Shown here: piece after piece, positions 34,553 through 40,771 of the stretch
Numbering within the stretch: position 1 is the stretch's first letter
Layout of the letters: each line of letters begins with the position of its first letter
Source: Gemmatimonadetes bacterium 13_1_20CM_4_69_16
Lineage (GTDB): Bacteria > Gemmatimonadota > Gemmatimonadetes > Gemmatimonadales > GWC2-71-9
Direction of reading: 5' to 3'
Assembly: GCA_001919865.1 (NCBI GenBank)
Contig: MNIR01000054.1
Span: 1-40,771, forward strand
Length of the DNA stretch: 40,771 bases
Translations under genes and position numbers: made by a program
The notes under the pieces: model-generated
The model's database searches: none
The model's input: only the letters and a program-made list of their open reading frames with translations
Told to the model about the DNA's origin: nothing

Positions 34553-35029
34553 ATGGCGTTCTCGCTCACCAGCACGGCGTTCAAAGAAGGAGCGGCGATC
34601 CCGGTCAAACACACCTGCGACGGCGCGGACGTCTCGCCGCCGCTCGCCTGGAGCGGAGCTCCACCGGGCAGCGCCGCGTTTGCTCTCATCGTCGACGATC
34701 CGGACGCGCCGGCCGGAACGTGGGTGCATTGGGTGCTGTACGACCTTTCGGCAACGACGGCGCAGCTACCCGAGAACGTCGCCAAGACCGACGCGCCGGC
34801 GGGCCTGGGCGGCGCGCTCCAGGGCCGCACAGACTTCCGCCGCCCGGGGTACGGTGGACCGTGCCCACCGCCCGGGCCGGCGCACCGCTACTTCTTCAAG
34901 TTGTACGCGCTTGACGCGCCGGTCCGGTTGAAGGCGGGCGCCACGAAGCGGGACGTGGAGGCGGCGATGCAAGGGCATGTGGTGGGGACGGCGCAGCTGA
35001 TGGGCACCTACGCGAGGCAGAAGAAATGA
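34553..35029 (+). CDS. YbhB/YbcL-type PEBP-family protein
   Basis: The 158-residue phosphatidylethanolamine-binding-fold protein is the same length as E. coli YbhB. Signatures are HTCDGADVSPPLAWSGAPPG, LIVDDPDAPAGTWVHWVLYD, GRTDFRRPGYGGPCPPPGPAHRYFFKLYALD. These proteins bind anionic ligands in a conserved pocket (D in DDPDAP, H in WVHW). Their bacterial role is unclear. ATG 34553 follows GGGGGGA; a GTG at 34472 would add 27 residues with a weak signal peptide. Its TGA overlaps the next gene's ATG. Confidence 0.92.
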   Translation: MAFSLTSTAFKEGAAIPVKHTCDGADVSPPLAWSGAPPGSAAFALIVDDPDAPAGTWVHWVLYDLSATTAQLPENVAKTDAPAGLGGALQGRTDFRRPGYGGPCPPPGPAHRYFFKLYALDAPVRLKAGATKRDVEAAMQGHVVGTAQLMGTYARQKK

Positions 35030-35673
35030 GGGCCCTGGTGGTGGCCGCGCTGGCGTGTGGTGCCCTCTTGGGGAGAAGGGAGAAGGGAGAGGTACCCGCT
35101 GTGCCATACGGAAGGTTCGGTTCGCACCGCACGGTACATCTCCCTTCTCCCTTCTCCCCGTCGTTTACGGTACTTCTCCCTTCTCCCTTCTCCCCCCCGT
35201 TCGTCGTTGTCGTTCTTCCGGCCCGGATCCGAGCCATGATGAGCGCCGTCTGGATCCAGAACAACCGCCACTGGGACGAGCTCGCCGGCGTCAACACGCT
35301 CACCCAGCTGCTGGGTACCGCGAAGCCGACGCAGCGCGAGTACCTCGGCTGCCTAGCCGGGGACGTCGCGCACGACACCCTGTGGGTGCGCGAGCTGCTC
35401 TCGGCCGACCATCTACGGCAGCTCCAGTTCGCCGTGGCGGGGAACTGCACCCAGGTCGACCGGCTGGTCGGGACGTGGCACACGCACCCCTACCGGGCGG
35501 GTCCGGACGGCCGCGCCCTCAAGGAGCGCGGTCTGTCGGCGCTGGACCTCGAGACTTTCGCGGCCGCCCGCGATCTCATCACCGTCGTGATGTGGGACAT
35601 GGATTCGATCGACGTGGCGGCGAAGGCGCCGGACGGCTCGGTCCGCCATCCCGTACCGCTCAGCCTGCGCTAG
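35026..35673 (+). CDS. JAMM/MPN-type metalloprotease-like protein, probably exported
   Basis: The 215-residue product starts with a signal-like MRALVVAALACGALL. Residues 16 to about 60 are encoded by heptamer arrays and look like junk (LPSPFSP twice). From about residue 72 a JAB1/MPN domain follows with the full zinc motif: E105 (REYLGCLAG), H152-x-H154-P (GTWHTHPYR) and S171-x-x-D174 (SALD). Family members remove ubiquitin-like or peptide conjugates, and bacterial ones include exported forms of unknown substrate. If translation starts at ATG 35236 instead, the protein is 145 residues, cytoplasmic, and avoids the arrays. ATGA overlap with YbhB supports the first start. It shares a CTAG stop overlap with the gene opposite. 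Confidence 0.75.
   Translation: MRALVVAALACGALLGRREKGEVPAVPYGRFGSHRTVHLPSPFSPSFTVLLPSPFSPPFVVVVLPARIRAMMSAVWIQNNRHWDELAGVNTLTQLLGTAKPTQREYLGCLAGDVAHDTLWVRELLSADHLRQLQFAVAGNCTQVDRLVGTWHTHPYRAGPDGRALKERGLSALDLETFAAARDLITVVMWDMDSIDVAAKAPDGSVRHPVPLSLR
35070..35194. repeat. three heptamer arrays, unit GGGAGAA (locus d)
   Basis: The left array (35070-35096) has GGGAGAA, GGGAGAA and GGGAGAG and then GTACC. The inverted copy at 35133-35159 begins GGTAC and continues with TTCTCCC units. Over 27 nt the two arms differ at one base. A third array at 35169-35194 repeats GGTAC plus three TTCTCCC in the same orientation as the second. The whole block lies within the open frame of the JAMM gene. Confidence 0.92.
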
Positions 35674-37178
35674 CGCGCAGCGCTCACGTCAGCGTCGAAG
35701 ACGCCCGTCTCGATCCGGTGGTTGTGCCGGACCTGCACCCAGAGGCGGTAGTGCCCCGGCTGTGGAAACGCGTACGGGAACGAGATCTCACCCGAAGCTA
35801 CCGCTCCCCGCTCCCCGATCCCCATCTCCATCGCGCCTAGGCGTTTGCCGAGCTCGCCCCGAACGGTGTCGCCCGGCTGGCGCACGATGAACGTCTCCTG
35901 CGCAGCGACGGAGATCGTCCCGGCTGGATGCAGGTGCACGAATACTGCGCCGTCGTCGCGCGTGATCATCGCGTGAGCCGCCATGCCCATGTAGGGCTCG
36001 AGCGCCGCCGGCTTGCCGCCCGGCGTTCGGACTAAGAACCGCAGGGGCGCCGCCCGGTCGACCACGATCGGCGTGTCGGCCCGCGCCCACGTCATCGTAG
36101 AGCCGTCGGCGAGCGGCGCAACGCCTCGGGGTTCCCGCCTCCCGTCTCCCGACCACCACGCGTCGTCAGCGTCGCCAGAAGCCGGGAGTGGGGAGACGGG
36201 AGACGATGGCAGATCGAGGGTCGCGACCAGCGTCTGTGCGAACCCGCTCTCGTGCACGATGTCGGCGTAGAGGCGATACGTCCCTACCGGGAGCGGCGGG
36301 AGCGTTGACTCGAACGTAGTCGAGTCGACGGGGAGGGGATGGAGGTGGGCGAACGCGTCGAGCCCACCGTCTCGGACCAGAAACAGGTGCATCAGGTGGC
36401 CGTGGTCCGGGATGAGCGGCGTCCACTGGCGTTGCCGGGTCGCCCAGGAGCTGTCGTCGATGGCGAACCGCAGCACGTTGCCGGTGGCAGTGGCCCGCAC
36501 GGTGGCGGCGGCGTGGAGCGGCTGGTACAGCCCACTGCGGTACGCGGCGTCGACCGCATTCCACCACGCTCGGCCCCCGAGCAGCGCGAGAGCGAGCACC
36601 AGGGCCCCCACGGAAATCGCGATCCGCGAGCGGAGCCTGCGCCGGCGGTCGGGCTCGGCGCCGGGCTCGAGCCCGCTCTCTCGCACGGCGGCGCCGACGA
36701 TCGTGAGCGCTCCCACGCACAGGAATGCCCCGAGCGCGAGCAGCGCGGCGCCGAGCGGCTTTTCGAGCGCGAGGCGCCGGGTCGCTACGGCCATGACGGG
36801 GACGAGCGTCGTGCCGCTCCCCGCGTCTCCCTCGACCGTCACCCGCACGCTGTAAGCGCCGGCGCTCATGAGCCACAGGGCTGCGCTATAGAGCGTCGAG
36901 TCGCCGGAGACGGGTACCGCGACGTCGGGGGGTGGGGGAGCCGCGGTCCGCGGGTCCCAGAACACGGGCAGCACGAGCACGCGCCGGATGGCGCGCGGGG
37001 CGAGCAGGCGGACGGTGATCTGGGCGAGCCCGGGCACGACTCCGGGATTGCGCACGATTACCCGCACCGGGTACGCGCCCGCTGCGCCTTCGAAGTAGGT
37101 ATCCGGGCTACCCACGTGCGCCGAGGCGACGAGCGCGATCCCCACGAGCGCACCCAGCCTGAGCCCGCGGCCCGTCAT
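35670..37178 (-). CDS. membrane protein with two HLHP motifs
   Basis: The 502-residue protein starts at ATG 37178 in an ATGA overlap with the upstream gene. It has a signal peptide (LGALVGIALVASAHVG), an exported beta-sandwich-like domain of about 120 residues (GAYPVRVIVRNPGVVPGLAQITV), two membrane segments (about 145-170 and 190-212), and a C-terminal region with two similar modules, each ending in AHLHP or VHLHP. The first also has DHGHLMHLFLVRDGG. The paired His suggest metal, perhaps copper, binding outside the membrane, but this is inference. Between the modules a heptamer inverted pair encodes part of the linker. I do not recognise a named family. Confidence 0.65.
   Translation of the reverse strand: MTGRGLRLGALVGIALVASAHVGSPDTYFEGAAGAYPVRVIVRNPGVVPGLAQITVRLLAPRAIRRVLVLPVFWDPRTAAPPPPDVAVPVSGDSTLYSAALWLMSAGAYSVRVTVEGDAGSGTTLVPVMAVATRRLALEKPLGAALLALGAFLCVGALTIVGAAVRESGLEPGAEPDRRRRLRSRIAISVGALVLALALLGGRAWWNAVDAAYRSGLYQPLHAAATVRATATGNVLRFAIDDSSWATRQRQWTPLIPDHGHLMHLFLVRDGGLDAFAHLHPLPVDSTTFESTLPPLPVGTYRLYADIVHESGFAQTLVATLDLPSSPVSPLPASGDADDAWWSGDGRREPRGVAPLADGSTMTWARADTPIVVDRAAPLRFLVRTPGGKPAALEPYMGMAAHAMITRDDGAVFVHLHPAGTISVAAQETFIVRQPGDTVRGELGKRLGAMEMGIGERGAVASGEISFPYAFPQPGHYRLWVQVRHNHRIETGVFDADVSAAR
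36133..36204. repeat. inverted heptamer pair inside a coding region (locus f)
   Basis: The left arm has TCCCGCC, TCCCGTC and TCCCGAC (36133-36153). The right arm has GGGAGTG, GGGAGAC and GGGAGAC (36184-36204). Reverse-complemented, the left arm reads GTCGGGA, GACGGGA, GGCGGGA, the same unit as the right. About 30 nt separate them. The block lies in the linker between the two HLHP modules and keeps the frame open. Confidence 0.85.
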
Positions 37179-38338
37179 CGTCGCAGCCTGGCCATCCAGT
37201 TCCCCCACCACAACCCGAGCCGGGCGGAGAGCACTGCGAGCAACGCCGCGATCGCCAGCGCGCGCGCCGTCACCGGGTCGGTCTCAGCGCGCCAGAAGCG
37301 GTAGCGCCATGGCCCGGGGCGGCTCGAATAGTCCCAGTGGTCCACGCCGAACAGAAAGTTGTGGCTGCGCGGACTTAGCAGAAACTCGGTGAAGAACCAT
37401 TGCGCCACGAAGAACACCGCCAAGAAGGCGAGTCCGACCAGCGCCGACAACCACCAGTCGCGACCGGGGCCGACGCGCTGCATCACCAGGTCGATCGCTA
37501 GGGCCGGGAGCACGAGCAACAACGGAAACGGCGGCGGCACCATGTGTGTCAGCGGATTGAAAACCGGCGCGAGCTTCGGGGTCGCGGGCGCGAGCTGCAG
37601 GATCCAGATCATTCCGAGCGAGAAGGCCATGTAGACGAGCGCGGCGGTCGTCGCCGGCCAGCGGAGCCGCACCGCTCGCCCGGCCGCGACGAGCAAGATC
37701 GGCACGGCACCGGCCGCTACCTGGTAGTAGCCCGCGTTATGGGCCACGTTGGGGAAGCCGATCTGCTCGATTCCGATCGTGGCGGCGTTCTGGAGCAGAA
37801 TGCCGATGACGTAGGCGGCGAGGAGCCCGTACAGTCGCGGGGCCCGCTCCGCCGGGCTGCGGTTCTGGAGCGAGAGTACGAGGAAGAGACTGCCGAGCTG
37901 AATCCCCCAGATGCCGAGCGCGAGAATCACGTGCGGAGGCGACAGGACCTTCACGTCGAGGCCGTACGCGTTGTGCCACCAGTTGTCGAACGGGGCCGAC
38001 GTGATCATCGCGAAGGCGCCCCAGATGCACACCCAGGCCCCCAGCGGGCCCCGGAAGCCCCAGAACCCGACGGTCGCCGCCCGGTCTTCCGCCGTGCCCC
38101 CGAAGCTCGTCCGGAGCACGAGCCAGCCGCACGCCAGTCCCGCGAGCACGCCGCCCAGGTAGATGGCCGCGTGCGCGGGGGTCCAGAACGTGTCGCGACC
38201 GATCGAGCGGTGCCAGGAAATGTCCCAGATGATGCCGACCTTGGCACTCGTCGCCGCAACGAGCGTCGCGGCGACGTACCAGGGCAGGTGCGCAGCGAGC
38301 GGCGGCGACCGCGTGCCGGGGGGGGCCGCCGCCGTCAT
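37175..38338 (-). CDS. polytopic membrane protein of unknown function
   Basis: The 387-residue inner-membrane protein has about nine to ten hydrophobic segments. Conserved-looking polar positions lie at the N-terminus (IIWDISWHRSIGRDTFWTPAH) and in loops (SPPHVILALGIWG, DNWWHNAYGLD), with several His/Trp/Asp that could bind metal or a cofactor. It ends with a basic tail. I do not recognise a family. It sits 4 nt after the solute-binding protein and overlaps the HLHP protein start, so the three genes form one operon. It has no ABC-permease (EAA loop) signature. Confidence 0.7.
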   Translation of the reverse strand: MTAAAPPGTRSPPLAAHLPWYVAATLVAATSAKVGIIWDISWHRSIGRDTFWTPAHAAIYLGGVLAGLACGWLVLRTSFGGTAEDRAATVGFWGFRGPLGAWVCIWGAFAMITSAPFDNWWHNAYGLDVKVLSPPHVILALGIWGIQLGSLFLVLSLQNRSPAERAPRLYGLLAAYVIGILLQNAATIGIEQIGFPNVAHNAGYYQVAAGAVPILLVAAGRAVRLRWPATTAALVYMAFSLGMIWILQLAPATPKLAPVFNPLTHMVPPPFPLLLVLPALAIDLVMQRVGPGRDWWLSALVGLAFLAVFFVAQWFFTEFLLSPRSHNFLFGVDHWDYSSRPGPWRYRFWRAETDPVTARALAIAALLAVLSARLGLWWGNWMARLRR

Positions 38339-38342
38339 CGGA

Positions 38343-39755
38343 TCACTTGTCCCCCGAGCCTCCAGCGACCAGTCCCTTGCCGCGCCACTTCTCGAAGATC
38401 TTCTTGACCTGCTGGTGCGCGTCGTCCAACGCCTGCTTGGCGGTCATCCGGCCCGTGGCCGCGTTGGCGAACATAGTGGGGAGGACGAAGGTGTCGAACA
38501 CCTCGCTCTCGGCCGGGTTCGCCGGTCCCGGGTGTCCGATGTTGGTGGCCCACTGCAAGGCGGTACTGATCGGCTTGAGCTTGGAGGGCGGGTTCGAGCC
38601 GAACGGATCGTTCGCCGTCACCTGCTCCAGCCACTTGTTGCCCGAGGCGATCTTCTGCGCCACGGGCGCGCCGGGATCTGCGACGGAGCCGGTGAAGGAC
38701 GGAAAGTTGTACAGCTTGCTCCCCAGGACGGCGTCGCGGTAGTGCCCGAGCAAGTCGAGCAGGAACTGCTTGGCGACGTCCGGGCTCTGGGCGAACTTCC
38801 AGATCACGTAGATCCCCATCACGTGCTCGCTCGCCCAGCCCGTGCCGCGTGGTCCTTTGAGCGCCGGCACGAAGAACGTGTCGTCCGCCACCGGGAGCTT
38901 GTTGTCCTGCGCGGTGCGGTAGGCCGAGATCGAGTTGAGGATGTAGCCCGTCTGGCGGGCATTGAGCGCCTGGTTATTGGACGCGGCGTTCCAGCTCATG
39001 ACCGACAGGTTCATCCCGGCCTTGAAGAGGCGCACCCCGAACTCCAGTGCTTCGAGCCCGTGATCCGATTTCAAGACCACGTTCTCGTTCGCATCCTGGA
39101 TCGACCCGTCGAACGACCACAGCATGGCGCGCGCCGCCATGTTGGAGTCGAGCTCCTGCGACATCCCGATCCCGATCGGAATCTGGATCTCGGGATGCTT
39201 GGCCTTGATCAAGGGTGCCGCCTTGACGAGGTCCTCCCAGGTCACGGGGCCGTCAGGCATGCCGACCTCGGTCCAATAGCTCTTCAGGTAGTCACCGGGG
39301 TCGGGGACGTAGTTGTCGCTGAACCCGAACCACTTGCGCGTCACCGGGTTGTAGGTGCTGCGCTTGCACAGGTCGAGGATCGACCCGTTCTGGCGCTCCG
39401 CCTGCTGCACCACGTCCGCCATGTCGAGCACCTGAGGCTCGAACGCGCCCGGAGGCGAGAGGAACTGGAACAGGTCGTGGCCCTGCTGCGCCGCGACCTC
39501 GGCGTTGGCGCGGGTGCCCAAGTCGGCGAGGGAGATGTGGTCGACGGTGACCTCGATCCCCTTGGCCGTGCCCCAGTCCTTGGCGTACTTGTCGAACCAG
39601 ACGTCGTACGACGGAACGAAGTGGCTCCATTGGAGGATCTTGAGTGTCTTCTCCCTACGCTTGATCAGGATGGTGGGACCGAGGGCGACAGCCGCGGCGG
39701 CGCCGGTCGTCGTCGTGACGAACTCGCGCCGGTCGATTCCCTTACGCTTGGTCAT
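38343..39755 (-). CDS. Tat-exported solute-binding protein (family 1 type)
   Basis: The 470-residue periplasmic binding protein has a twin-arginine signal (DRREFVTTTTGAAAAVALG). The body matches family 1 (sugar/polyol) binding proteins: LKILQWSHFVPSYDVWFDKY, AAQQGHDLFQF, TWEDLVKAAPLIKAKHP, YVIWKFAQSPDVAKQFLLDLL. The start is ATG 39755 with GGAGG 8 nt upstream. No MalF/G-type permease or ATPase is adjacent; the next genes code for membrane proteins of unknown type. It may feed an unusual uptake system, or transporter genes lie elsewhere. Confidence 0.88.
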   Translation of the reverse strand: MTKRKGIDRREFVTTTTGAAAAVALGPTILIKRREKTLKILQWSHFVPSYDVWFDKYAKDWGTAKGIEVTVDHISLADLGTRANAEVAAQQGHDLFQFLSPPGAFEPQVLDMADVVQQAERQNGSILDLCKRSTYNPVTRKWFGFSDNYVPDPGDYLKSYWTEVGMPDGPVTWEDLVKAAPLIKAKHPEIQIPIGIGMSQELDSNMAARAMLWSFDGSIQDANENVVLKSDHGLEALEFGVRLFKAGMNLSVMSWNAASNNQALNARQTGYILNSISAYRTAQDNKLPVADDTFFVPALKGPRGTGWASEHVMGIYVIWKFAQSPDVAKQFLLDLLGHYRDAVLGSKLYNFPSFTGSVADPGAPVAQKIASGNKWLEQVTANDPFGSNPPSKLKPISTALQWATNIGHPGPANPAESEVFDTFVLPTMFANAATGRMTAKQALDDAHQQVKKIFEKWRGKGLVAGGSGDK

Positions 39756-39783
39756 TGAAATGCCTCCAATTGCTCACAGAAGC

Positions 39784-39841
39784 GGTGTCAGGTGTCGGGT
39801 GCCCGGTGTCAGGCCCCCGACCCCTGACACCCGACCCCTGG
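39784..39841. repeat. inverted pair of heptamer arrays (locus e)
   Basis: The left array has GGTGTCA, GGTGTCG, GGTGCCC and GGTGTCA (39784-39811). The right array has CCCGACC, CCTGACA, CCCGACC and CCTGG (39816-39841). Read in reverse complement, the right reads GGTCGGG, TGTCAGG, GGTCGGG, in phase with TGTCRGG on the left. The arms almost touch. It fills the gap between the porin stop and the solute-binding protein start. Confidence 0.85.
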
Positions 39842-39847
39842 AACCTC

Positions 39848-40771
39848 TCACAGGGTGTACAGCACGCTGAGGGCCACCTGATCGGCGCTCGCGGGACCCG
39901 CGACGTACCGGGTCACCGCTCGGAACCACTCCACCCCTAGCGCGTAGCGACCTGCGCGAAAGCGCAGCAGGACGTCGCTGTCGTGGCTCAGCTGCCGGAG
40001 CAGGGTGCCTCCCGTCTCCTGGGTGAAGCGTGCCGCGTCCGGCTGATCCATCCCGTAGTAGCCCCACAGACCCCAGTGGGAAGTGAAGTCGTAGCCGGCT
40101 TGGGCCCATGCGCCCCAACCGCGGATTCGCGGGCTCGTCTGCGTGATGTGGGCGAACTGCTGCCCGAGCCCCTTGCCGTAGTAGAAGTTGCCGTGCAACG
40201 TGAATTTGCCCGGCGCCACACTACCACCCGCCTCGAACCCGACACCGGTCATGTTGGACCCGGCGACACCGGTGCCGCTGGTGTCCTTCCAGTCGACGTG
40301 ACCGACTACGTAGCCGCTCCACGCGAGCTTCGCGGACCGTTTCCCAAAGTTGAGCCGGCCTTCGATCTGCGGCAGCCCGGAGGCCTCGCCGTTACCGATG
40401 TTGTTGGCGGCAAGTGAATCCCTGGCTGAGGCGGCCGGCCCCGAGCCCTTGAACGCCGCCAGCTGGAGCTGCACCGTGAGCGGTGCTCCTGCGGCGCTCA
40501 GGTCCTGGTAAAGGAAGACACCCGGGTACCGCCAGCCCACCATGCCGGTGGCGCCGTAGCCCAGCGGGAACGCGATATGGGTGACCGAGACGGGCACCTC
40601 GGCGAACATGGGCGACCAGAACTGCCCGATGCGGAGCGTGGTGCGGCCGTTCCCGAAGTCGACGAACGCGAAGCGGATCCGCATCTGCGGCTGCTCGTCC
40701 CCGAACGGCGGCACGCCGTTGAACGCCCCGAAAAAGTCGGTCTCGAGCGTGGCCTTCGGCGCCCATTTGCC
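39848..40771 (-). CDS. outer-membrane porin-like protein (5' end outside window)
   Basis: The frame is open to the right edge, so at least 307 residues are present and the N-terminus is missing. Alternating amphipathic strands with aromatic belts are visible (TTLRIGQFWSPMFAEVPVS, FTLHGNFYYGKGLGQQFAH, WGAWAQAGYDFTSHWGLWGYYG). The chain ends QVALSVLYTL, a hydrophobic final strand as seen in outer-membrane beta-barrels. LETDFFGAFNG near the edge is typical of porins and carbohydrate-porin-like proteins. It lies upstream of the Tat-type binding protein on the same strand with a heptamer array between, so both may belong to one uptake cluster. Confidence 0.8.
   Translation of the reverse strand, partial: GKWAPKATLETDFFGAFNGVPPFGDEQPQMRIRFAFVDFGNGRTTLRIGQFWSPMFAEVPVSVTHIAFPLGYGATGMVGWRYPGVFLYQDLSAAGAPLTVQLQLAAFKGSGPAASARDSLAANNIGNGEASGLPQIEGRLNFGKRSAKLAWSGYVVGHVDWKDTSGTGVAGSNMTGVGFEAGGSVAPGKFTLHGNFYYGKGLGQQFAHITQTSPRIRGWGAWAQAGYDFTSHWGLWGYYGMDQPDAARFTQETGGTLLRQLSHDSDVLLRFRAGRYALGVEWFRAVTRYVAGPASADQVALSVLYTL

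Noticed and set aside
26026-39841. CRISPR array
   Set aside because: Units are 7 bp in direct tandem with no unique spacers and no cas genes.

Overview
The window is GC-rich and densely packed, with short intergenic gaps, 4-nt ATGA/GTGA start-stop overlaps and many exported proteins. The gene content (an Asp-box VPS10/sortilin-like giant, an S9 peptidase, a class C serine hydrolase, TPR lipoprotein, a solitary four-helix-bundle protein, DUF805 and DUF4349 proteins, a porin-like outer-membrane protein) suggests a Gram-negative environmental bacterium, most likely Gemmatimonadota or a related phylum. That assignment is inferred from gene content and style only. No rRNA, tRNA, CRISPR array, transposase or phage gene was seen.

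Layout. 1-3.6 kb: end of an unknown basic protein, a small secreted protein and a Y-family DNA polymerase (+), facing an HtrA-type protease and an ACT-domain protein (-). 3.7-9.6 kb: the VPS10-like giant (+), a broken DUF4349 gene (-), a membrane protein with a possible peptidase-like domain, a small unknown protein and a methyltransferase (+). 9.6-15.3 kb: large-subunit glutamate synthase behind a leader with a strong promoter and an intrinsic terminator, then an ICL/PEP-mutase family enzyme (-). 15.3-20.2 kb: S9 peptidase, MFS transporter and acyltransferase in one tight operon (+). 20.2-25.5 kb (-): a peptide-binding-type lipoprotein, a histidine kinase and an NtrC-type regulator in a 4-nt-overlap operon, followed by a TPR lipoprotein. 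25.6-28.6 kb: a VOC protein, a solitary four-helix-bundle gene in opposite orientation, and agmatine deiminase plus N-carbamoylputrescine amidase (putrescine synthesis from agmatine). 28.6-34.2 kb: DUF805/SRPBCC fusion and serine hydrolase (+), facing a histidine kinase, OmpR-type regulator and LolA-like protein operon (-). 34.5-40.8 kb: YbhB-like and JAMM-domain proteins (+), facing a porin, Tat-type solute-binding protein, polytopic membrane protein and HLHP-motif membrane protein (-).

The most unusual signal is a set of six loci (21.05, 26.03/26.51, 27.6, 35.1, 36.15 and 39.8 kb) made of short tandem arrays of GC-rich 7-bp units. At five of them the array is followed by a second array of the same unit in inverted orientation. 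The unit differs from locus to locus but is always 7 bp. One inverted pair brackets the four-helix-bundle gene. Others lie within coding sequence or supply a neighbouring gene's start and stop codons. They look like a family of small inverted-array elements, with the four-helix-bundle gene as possible cargo. Further notable points are the attenuator-like gltB leader, a 47-nt hairpin at the S9 peptidase start, a GTA codon where the polymerase should start, and three convergent gene pairs that share a CTAG.
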